This document shows, one piece after another, positions 58,752-64,000 of a stretch of 64,000 nucleotides of DNA. The stretch spans positions 186,001-250,000 of the forward strand of contig NZ_BEWB01000013.1 in the NCBI RefSeq assembly GCF_003112555.1. Reading direction: 5' to 3'. Position 1 is the first letter of the stretch, and each line of letters opens with the position of its first letter. The DNA is from Streptomyces coelicoflavus. Lineage in GTDB: Bacteria > Actinomycetota > Actinomycetes > Streptomycetales > Streptomycetaceae. A program made the translations under genes and the position numbers. Below the pieces are notes generated by a model. It was not told where the DNA came from and ran no database searches. It saw nothing but the letters and a program-made list of their open reading frames with translations.

Positions 58752-59983
58752 GGGGCAACTCCTTCGGTACGGCCGTGCGGCCTGACGCCCCACAGCAGGA
58801 AGACGGGATTGGCGGCCGCGAGCCGGGTCACGTCGCCCGGCAGCGGCGCGAGCCGCGAGGACTGCAACAGCACCCCGTCGCACTCCAGACCGGCGCCGAG
58901 CAGCGCCTCGCGGGCCGCCGGCACCCGGTCGAGCGCGGCCAGGGCGACGACCACGACGCGCCGGGCCCGCCGCGCACACGCGGCGACGATCGCGGGCAGT
59001 TCGCGCCCGCCGCCGCCCACGAACACGGCGTCGGGGTCGTCCCCCAGACCGGACAGGACCGCGGGCGCCGCCCCGTGCACCACCCGCACGTCGACGCCGT
59101 GCGCGGCGGCGTTCGCGCGGACCCGCCCGACCCCGTCCGACGTCTTCTCGACGGCGGTGACGGCGGCACCGAGCCGCGCACACTCCACGGCCACCGACCC
59201 GGAGCCCGCACCGACGTCCCACACCAGGTCGCCGGGGCGCGGCCCGAGGCGGGCCAGGGCCAGCGCCCGCACCTCGAACTTGGTGATCATCGAGTCCCGG
59301 TGCGCGAACGCGTCCTCGCCCAGCGCCCACCCGGCGGGCCCGGGACGCGGCCCCGCGACCGCCCGCACCGGCCCCAGCGCCCGCGCTTCGTCCAGGCACA
59401 GCACCACGCTCACCGCCGCGCCCCAGTCCCGTCCGGCGGCCTCGGCGGGCGTCACCCGCTCCACGCGCTCCGCGTCGGAGCCCAGCGCGGAGGCGACGAC
59501 GAACACCCGCCCGTCGGACCGCAGAGCGGCCCCCAGCTCCGCCGGACCGGCCCCGGGACCGGTCAGCACGGCGACCTTCGGGTACGCCCGGCACAGGTTC
59601 ACCGCCGTGCGCAGGTCCCGCCCGTGCGCGCTCGCCACCACGGCGTCGTCCCACGGCAGCCCGGCCCGCGCGAAGGCCGCCGCGACGGAGGAGACCCCCG
59701 CCCGCACGTCCAGCCGCTCCGGCCCGAACCGCTCGGCCAGCGCCCGCACGATCCCGAAGAACCCCGGGTCGCCGGAGGCCAGCACCGTCACCGGCCGCCC
59801 CTTCGCGACGTACTCCGCGACCGTGTCCAGGGCCGGCGCCAGCGCCCCGAGGACAACCGTCCTCGCGCCCTCCGGCAGTCGTACGGCGTCCAGGTGCCGC
59901 CGCCCGCCGACGACCAGCTCCGCGCCGACGGCCACGTCCCCGGGCAGCGGGGAACCGGTCCCCGTCCCGACCACCGTGATCAC
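58748..59983 (-). CDS. cobL: Precorrin-6Y C5,15-methyltransferase (CbiE-CbiT fusion)
   Basis: 411 residues. CbiE part (about 1-205): VVGTGTGSPLPGDVAVGAELVVGGRRHLD, LASGDPGFFGIVRALAERFG, SSVAAAFARAGLPWDDAVVASAHGRD. CbiT part (about 215-405): ITKFEVRALALARLGPRPGDLVWDVGAGSGSVAVECARLG with the SAM motif, and FVGGGGRELPAIVAACA. It methylates C5 and C15 and removes the C12 acetate carboxyl. GTG 59983 overlaps the cobM stop (GTGA). Confidence 0.93.
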   Translation of the reverse strand: MITVVGTGTGSPLPGDVAVGAELVVGGRRHLDAVRLPEGARTVVLGALAPALDTVAEYVAKGRPVTVLASGDPGFFGIVRALAERFGPERLDVRAGVSSVAAAFARAGLPWDDAVVASAHGRDLRTAVNLCRAYPKVAVLTGPGAGPAELGAALRSDGRVFVVASALGSDAERVERVTPAEAAGRDWGAAVSVVLCLDEARALGPVRAVAGPRPGPAGWALGEDAFAHRDSMITKFEVRALALARLGPRPGDLVWDVGAGSGSVAVECARLGAAVTAVEKTSDGVGRVRANAAAHGVDVRVVHGAAPAVLSGLGDDPDAVFVGGGGRELPAIVAACARRARRVVVVALAALDRVPAAREALLGAGLECDGVLLQSSRLAPLPGDVTRLAAANPVFLLWGVRPHGRTEGVAP

Positions 59984-60792
59984 GTGCTCGCACCCCGCGA
60001 GCGCAGTTCCCGGCGCGCCTCGGGGTCGGCCCTGCGATAGCCGTGGAAGTGCCCCGGGTGGTAGAGGTGCGAGCGGGTGCCGTGCGCGTCGAGGGCCGGG
60101 CCGACCAGGAACAGGGTGTGCTTCCAGAGCTTGTGCTCCTTGACCGTCTCCTCCAGCGTCCCGATCGTGCACCGCACGACCAGTTCCTCCGGCCAGGTGG
60201 CCTGATAGGCGACGACGACCGGCGTCTCGGTCGGATAGCCGCCCTCCAGCAGCTCCCGCACCAGCTGCCCGCTGCGGGCCGCGGACAGGAAGACCGCCAT
60301 GGTCGTGCCGTGCTTCGCGAACTCGCGGACCTCCTCCCCGGGCGGCATCGGCGTCTTGCCCCCGCCGAGCCGGGTGAGGACCACCGACTGCGCGACCTCC
60401 GGGATGGTCAGCTCCCGCTGCGCGAGCGCGGCCACGGCCGAGAACGCGGAGACACCGGGCACCACCTCGGTCGCCACGCCGATCTCCGCACACCGGTCCA
60501 GCTGCTCCTGCGTGCCGCCCCACAGCGCCGGGTCGCCGGAGTGGATACGGGCCACCCGCAGCCTCTGCTCCCGCGCCCGCCGGTACACGGCGACGACGTC
60601 CTCCAGCGACATCGTCGCCGAGTCCAGCACCTCGGCACCCTCCCGCGCGTGCTGGAGCACCTCCGCCTGGACGAGGCTCGCCGCCCAGATCACCACGTCC
60701 GCCTCGGCGATGGCACGCGCCGCACGGAACGTCAGCAGGTCGGCGGCGCCGGGACCGGCACCGACGAAGGTCACCCTGGCCTCGGAATCCAT
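59980..60792 (-). CDS. cobM: Precorrin-4 C11-methyltransferase
   Basis: 270 residues, tetrapyrrole methylase: VTFVGAGPGAADLLTFRAARAIAEADVVIWAASLV, RIHSGDPALWGGTQEQLDRC, VVPGVSAFSAVAALAQRELTIPEVAQSVVLTRLGGGKTPMP, and KHTLFLVGPALD. ATG 60792 has GAGAGGA upstream. It is the first gene of the cobM-cobL-cbiG/cobJ-cbiX-cobC run and is divergent from the ZIP transporter. Confidence 0.94.
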   Translation of the reverse strand: MDSEARVTFVGAGPGAADLLTFRAARAIAEADVVIWAASLVQAEVLQHAREGAEVLDSATMSLEDVVAVYRRAREQRLRVARIHSGDPALWGGTQEQLDRCAEIGVATEVVPGVSAFSAVAALAQRELTIPEVAQSVVLTRLGGGKTPMPPGEEVREFAKHGTTMAVFLSAARSGQLVRELLEGGYPTETPVVVAYQATWPEELVVRCTIGTLEETVKEHKLWKHTLFLVGPALDAHGTRSHLYHPGHFHGYRRADPEARRELRSRGAST

Positions 60793-60809
60793 CGTTTTCG
60801 GTCCTCTCC

Positions 60810-60836
60810 TGTGCATCCTGCGCATCCTGTGCATAT
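60810..60836. repeat. 9-bp tandem repeat between cobM and the ZIP gene
   Basis: TGTGCATCC (60810-60818), TGCGCATCC (60819-60827) and TGTGCATAT (60828-60836) lie in the divergent promoter region. Confidence 0.75.
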
Positions 60837-60896
60837 TTACTGCGGTTGCTGCTGTCGTACGCGCGTGAACGCGGGGTGATCGGATACCAAGGGCCC

Positions 60897-61625
60897 ATGG
60901 CGGTCTTCGTCGCGCTCGGCGCGTTCCTGATGACGCTGGCCGGCGGCTGGACGGCGCAGCGGGTGACCGACCGGCGCCACCTGGTCCTGGGCCTGGCCGG
61001 CGGCCTCATGCTGGGCGTGGTCGGCCTCGACCTGCTGCCGGAGGCCCTGGAGGCGGCGGGTGACGAGGTGTTCGGCGTCCCCGCGGCCCTGCTGCTCTTC
61101 GTGGCCGGATTCCTCCTGGCCCACCTGGTGGAACGCCTGCTGGCGGCCCGCCGCGCCGCACACGGGGGCGACGAGCACGGCCACCGCTCGCCCGAGGTGG
61201 GCCTGACGGCCGCGGCCGCGATGGTCGGGCACAGCGCGATGGACGGCGTGGCGATCGGCGCCGCCTTCCAGGTCGGCGGCGGCATGGGCGCCGCGGTCGC
61301 GCTGGCGGTGATCGCCCACGACTTCGCGGACGGCTTCAACACCTACACACTGACCAGCCTGTACGGCAACGCCCGCCGCCGCGCCGTCGCGATGCTGGTC
61401 GCCGACGCGATCGCCCCCGTCGTCGGCGCGTCCTCCACGCTCCTGTTCACCATCCCGGAGCAAGCGCTCGGCGCCTACCTCGGCCTCTTCGGCGGCGTGC
61501 TGCTCTACCTCGCCGCGGCCGAGATCCTCCCCGAGGCACACCACGAGCACCCCGCCCGCTCGACCCTGCTGTGCACGGTCGCGGGCGCGGCGTTCATCTG
61601 GCTGGTGGTCGGCATCGCGGAGTGA
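60897..61625 (+). CDS. ZIP-family divalent metal transporter
   Basis: 242 residues, about eight membrane helices. The metal-site helices are VGHSAMDGVAIGAAFQVGGG and VIAHDFADGFNTYTLT; the loop before them is His-rich (HGGDEHGHRS) and a second is EAHHEHP. ATG 60897 (AAGGG just upstream) is preferred over a TTG at 60846. Its place inside the cob cluster suggests uptake of cobalt or of zinc/iron; ZIP proteins carry several metals. Confidence 0.88.
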   Translation: MAVFVALGAFLMTLAGGWTAQRVTDRRHLVLGLAGGLMLGVVGLDLLPEALEAAGDEVFGVPAALLLFVAGFLLAHLVERLLAARRAAHGGDEHGHRSPEVGLTAAAAMVGHSAMDGVAIGAAFQVGGGMGAAVALAVIAHDFADGFNTYTLTSLYGNARRRAVAMLVADAIAPVVGASSTLLFTIPEQALGAYLGLFGGVLLYLAAAEILPEAHHEHPARSTLLCTVAGAAFIWLVVGIAE

Positions 61626-61645
61626 GCGCCGGCGACGGAAGGCGC

Positions 61646-62377
61646 TCACAACTTCCCGCCCCGCCCGCCCTCGCGCCGGGCGGGCGCGATGAGCGTCGAC
61701 AGATACGGCAACGGCGCCCCGTCCAGCTCGCCCGCCGGCCGCACCGACTCCTCCGGCAGCCCCAGCGCCGACCCCCACACGGCGTCGTCGAGCCGCCCGC
61801 TCTCCCGCAGCGCCTCCGCCACCTCCGCCGCCTGCCGGCCGAACTTGTAGGCGACGACCGTGCCGGGCCCGTGCAGCGCCTCCTTGAGCACGGCCGCCCC
61901 GGCGGTGACCGGCACCAGCGTCAACGGCTCCGTGCCCTCCGTCAGCACGGCCCCCGACCGCGCCGCGAGGTCCTGCATGGCGGTGATCCCCGGCACGGTC
62001 TCCACGACCGTCCCCGGCACGAGCGCGCCGACGGTCTGGGCGAGGTAGGTGAAGGTCGAGTACACGTTGGGATCACCGATGGTCGCGAACGCGACGGCGG
62101 CATGCGCCCGCAGCAGCCCGGCCACCCGCTCCCCGGCCGCGTCCCAGGCCGCCTCGCGCCGCGCCCGGTCGGTGCGCTCGTTCAGCGCGAACACGACCCG
62201 CACGATCTTCTCGGCGCCCACGTAGTGCAGCACGGTCGCCTCGGCGCGGCCCCGTTCCCCGGTGTCCATCACCGGTACGACCACGACATCGGCGGCCCGC
62301 AGCGCGTTGACGCCCTTCACGGTCACCAGCTCGGGGTCACCGGGCCCGACCCCCACACCGATCAGCCTGCTGCTCAT
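61646..62377 (-). CDS. cobI: Precorrin-2 C20-methyltransferase
   Basis: 243 residues: LIGVGVGPGDPELVTVKGVNALRAADVVVVPVMDTGERGRAE, VAFATIGDPNVYSTFTYLAQTV, TVPGITAMQDLAARSGAVLTEG. This fits CobI/CbiL, which adds the C20 methyl group to precorrin-2. ATG 62377 overlaps the cobB stop (ATGA). It ends the cobO-cobB-cobI run. Confidence 0.94.
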   Translation of the reverse strand: MSSRLIGVGVGPGDPELVTVKGVNALRAADVVVVPVMDTGERGRAEATVLHYVGAEKIVRVVFALNERTDRARREAAWDAAGERVAGLLRAHAAVAFATIGDPNVYSTFTYLAQTVGALVPGTVVETVPGITAMQDLAARSGAVLTEGTEPLTLVPVTAGAAVLKEALHGPGTVVAYKFGRQAAEVAEALRESGRLDDAVWGSALGLPEESVRPAGELDGAPLPYLSTLIAPARREGGRGGKL

Positions 62378-63834
62378 GACGTCCGGCACCTCTCCACGAA
62401 CCGACGGGCGACACCGGGCTCGGCCGCCCAGTGCGTGTGCAGATAGCTCGCGTGCACACCGCGCTCCACGAATCCCTCGACGCGCCGCTCGGGCGCCCGC
62501 ATCCCCCACGCCGGCGCCGCCCCGGCCCCCGGCTCCACCACGGTCCGGTGGAACTCGTGCCCCCGCATCCGCGTCCCCGCGCCGGCCAGCGCACTGTCGG
62601 ACACGGCCACGGCGTCCCGGTAGCCCAGCGTCAGCCGCTCCGACATCCGCGCGGAGGCGTCCAGCACCCCGCACATCGGCAACCCGTCCAGCTCCCGGCA
62701 CAGGTACAGCAGCCCCGCACACTCGGCGGCGACGGGAGCACCGGAGAGCGCCAGCTTGGCCACGGACTTCCGCAGCCCCTCGTTGGCGGACAGCTCGGCG
62801 GCGTACACCTCGGGGAAACCGCCCCCGACGACGAGCCCCGCGGTCCCCTCGGGCAGCTCCTCGTCCCGCAGCGGATCGAACGTGACGACCTCGGCCCCGG
62901 CGGCGGCGAGCAGCTCGGTGTGCTCGGCGTAGGAGAACGTGAAGGCGGCCCCACCGGCGACGGCGACGCGCGCCTTCAGCCCGTCCGGCGCTTGAGGACG
63001 AGGCCGTCCAGGCCGAAAGCGGGGGTCCGGGGGCGCAGCCCCCGGGGACGGGACGGGAAGGGGCGGCGGGGGCGGGAAATCCACGGCCTCGCCCGCGTCC
63101 CAAGCCGCACAGGACAACGCACCGGCACTACGCGCCAGCCCGACCAACGCCTCCAGGTCACACCCGTCGGCAACCTGCGCACCCATCGCCGCCACGGCAC
63201 CCACCGCATCCGAGCCCCGCTCGGCGACAGGGACCAACCCCAGATGCCGAGAAGGCGTCTCCACGGGCGCGGCCCTGCGCAACACCCCCAGCACCGGCAC
63301 CCCGACGGAGTCCACCGCCTCCCGCAACAACACCTCGTGCCGATCGGACGCGACCTTGTTCAGGATCACGCCCCCGATCCGTACCTCCGGGTCCCAGGAC
63401 ACGAACCCGTGCACCAGCGCCGCCACCGACCGCGACTGCGACGACGCGTCCACGACCAGCACCACCGGCGCCCGCAGCAGCTTCGCGACCTGCGCGGTGG
63501 AGGCCAGCTCGCCCTCGCCGGCGGCCCCGTCGTACAGCCCCATCACGCCCTCGACCACGGCGATGTCGCACCCGCGCGCCCCGTGCAGGAACAGCGGCCC
63601 GACCAGCTCGGGCCCGCACAGGTACGCGTCGAGGTTGCGGCCCACCCGCCCGGTGGCGAGCGCGTGGTACCCGGGATCGATGTAGTCGGGCCCGACCTTG
63701 TGCGGCGACACGGCGAACCCGCGCCCGGCGAGCGCGGCCATCAGCCCCGTGGCGACGGTGGTCTTGCCGCTGCCGGACGAGGGCGCGGCGACCACCAGCC
63801 GGGGAACGGCGGAGCGGGAGTCGGCGGAGGTCAC
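62374..63834 (-). CDS. cobB: Cobyrinic acid a,c-diamide synthase with an inserted repeat element
   Basis: 486 residues. P-loop part: LVVAAPSSGSGKTTVATGLMAALAGRGFAVSPHKVGPDYIDPGYH, VVEGVMGLYDG. Glutamine amidotransferase part (about 290-480): GLVVGGGFPEVYAAELSANEG, the catalytic cysteine in APVAAECAGLLYLCREL, and RGHEFHRT with the His. It amidates the a and c side chains with ATP and glutamine. Residues about 253-285, Pro/Arg-rich and between the two domains, come from a dispersed repeat element inserted in frame. GTG 63834 overlaps the cobO stop (GTGA); GTG 63837 is also possible. Confidence 0.92.
   Translation of the reverse strand: MTSADSRSAVPRLVVAAPSSGSGKTTVATGLMAALAGRGFAVSPHKVGPDYIDPGYHALATGRVGRNLDAYLCGPELVGPLFLHGARGCDIAVVEGVMGLYDGAAGEGELASTAQVAKLLRAPVVLVVDASSQSRSVAALVHGFVSWDPEVRIGGVILNKVASDRHEVLLREAVDSVGVPVLGVLRRAAPVETPSRHLGLVPVAERGSDAVGAVAAMGAQVADGCDLEALVGLARSAGALSCAAWDAGEAVDFPPPPPLPVPSPGAAPPDPRFRPGRPRPQAPDGLKARVAVAGGAAFTFSYAEHTELLAAAGAEVVTFDPLRDEELPEGTAGLVVGGGFPEVYAAELSANEGLRKSVAKLALSGAPVAAECAGLLYLCRELDGLPMCGVLDASARMSERLTLGYRDAVAVSDSALAGAGTRMRGHEFHRTVVEPGAGAAPAWGMRAPERRVEGFVERGVHASYLHTHWAAEPGVARRFVERCRTS
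62979..63078 (-). repeat. Dispersed Streptomyces repeat element, copy B, inside cobB
   Basis: About 100 bp matching copy A (8694-8789) on the opposite strand at roughly 90 percent, including the GGGGGCTGCGCCCCC core and the CGCCGGACGGGC end. The reading frame of cobB passes through it without a stop. Confidence 0.85.
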
Positions 63835-64000
63835 CACTCGATGCCCCTCTGCCCCTTCTGCCCCGCGTCCATCGGGTGCTTGACCTTGGACATGTCGGTG
63901 ACGAGATCGGCGCACTCGACCAGGGCGCCGGGCGCGTTCCGCCCGGTGATCACGACATGCTGGGTCCCGGGCCGGGCGCGCAGCACCGACACCACCTCGT
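63831..64000 (-). CDS. cobO: Cob(I)yrinic acid a,c-diamide adenosyltransferase, C-terminal part (cut by window edge)
   Basis: The last 55 or so residues are visible: VVSVLRARPGTQHVVITGRN, APGALVECADLVTDMSKVKH, PMDAGQKGQRGIEW. This is the characteristic C terminus of the CobO/BtuR (P-loop) adenosyltransferase, which attaches the 5'-deoxyadenosyl ligand to cobalt. The start lies outside the window. The stop overlaps the cobB start by 4 nt. Confidence 0.93.
   Translation of the reverse strand, partial: EVVSVLRARPGTQHVVITGRNAPGALVECADLVTDMSKVKHPMDAGQKGQRGIEW

Noticed and set aside
62979..63078. cobB as a pseudogene because of the insertion
   Set aside because: The frame stays open, both domains and their catalytic residues are intact, and start/stop overlaps with neighbours are kept.
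1..64000. Insertion sequence, prophage or integrated element
   Set aside because: No transposase, integrase, phage gene or flanking direct repeat was recognised. Repeats found are short and non-coding.

Overview
The window is high-GC actinobacterial DNA, almost certainly from a Streptomyces chromosome. Pointers are third-position GC bias, many GTG/TTG starts, 4-nt start/stop overlaps, MsiK-type ABC importers without their own ATPase, a sortase-E (LAxTG) protein, a SigE-family sigma factor, and ectABCD close to a cobalamin (cob) cluster. No transposase, integrase, CRISPR array, rRNA or canonical tRNA gene was found.

Layout. 1-450: 3' end of a HEAT-like protein. 451-1085: a gene-free stretch with a 25-bp tandem repeat and a PHO-box-like site, leading into a Tat-exported PhoX/DUF839 protein (1086-2567). 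2614-2999: three tightly packed structured RNAs that look like Y RNAs, two of them carrying a circularly permuted tRNA-like module, followed directly by a Ro60/TROVE protein gene (rsr, 3066-4649). This Ro60-Y RNA locus is the most interesting part of the window. 4748-7073: GntR regulator, ACC deaminase, TetR regulator. 7112-8647: TerD-family protein and a small protein. 8795-13852 (minus): polyol/sugar ABC importer, zinc dehydrogenase and DeoR regulator. 14137-17292: divergent uronate dehydrogenase and 5-keto-4-deoxyglucarate dehydratase, plus an unrecognised partner gene. 17229-20597: MerR, methyltransferase, MFS exporter and a mycothiol-type protein. 20797-31022: a long, mostly overlapping operon (GntR, DHDPS-family lyase, sugar-acid dehydratase, ABC permeases, Gfo/Idh/MocA, DUF6807, GH43, binding protein). 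31157-34568: secreted pectin-degrading enzymes (rhamnogalacturonan acetylesterase, PL1 pectate lyase, CE8 pectinesterase). 34695-41902: acid phosphatase, SigE-type sigma factor with a membrane partner, a penicillin-binding protein, a two-component system and an acetyltransferase. 41906-44331: divergent IclR regulator and alpha-ketoglutarate semialdehyde dehydrogenase. 44475-47054: DUF1349, DsbA/FrnE and a class V aminotransferase. 47135-50448 (minus): ectABCD. 50778-54959: aminotransferase, membrane protein, amidohydrolase, LAETG surface protein. 55005-64000: cobalamin biosynthesis (cobC-like, cbiX, cbiG-cobJ, cobL, cobM, cobI, cobB, cobO), with a ZIP transporter on the other strand.

How it works together. 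The middle third is a plant cell-wall programme. Exported enzymes de-esterify and cut pectin. GH43 and the importers handle the released sugars. Uronic acids (Udh, KdgD) and a pentonate-type sugar acid (IlvD/Edd dehydratase, DHDPS-family dehydratase) appear to converge on alpha-ketoglutarate semialdehyde, which the dehydrogenase at 42802-44331 would feed into the TCA cycle. The galactarate/glucarate dehydratase step was not recognised here. The cob genes form two minus-strand, translationally coupled runs of an early-cobalt-type pathway.

Limits. All calls come from reading the sequence. RNA folds were paired by hand, and promoter and operator sites are pattern matches.
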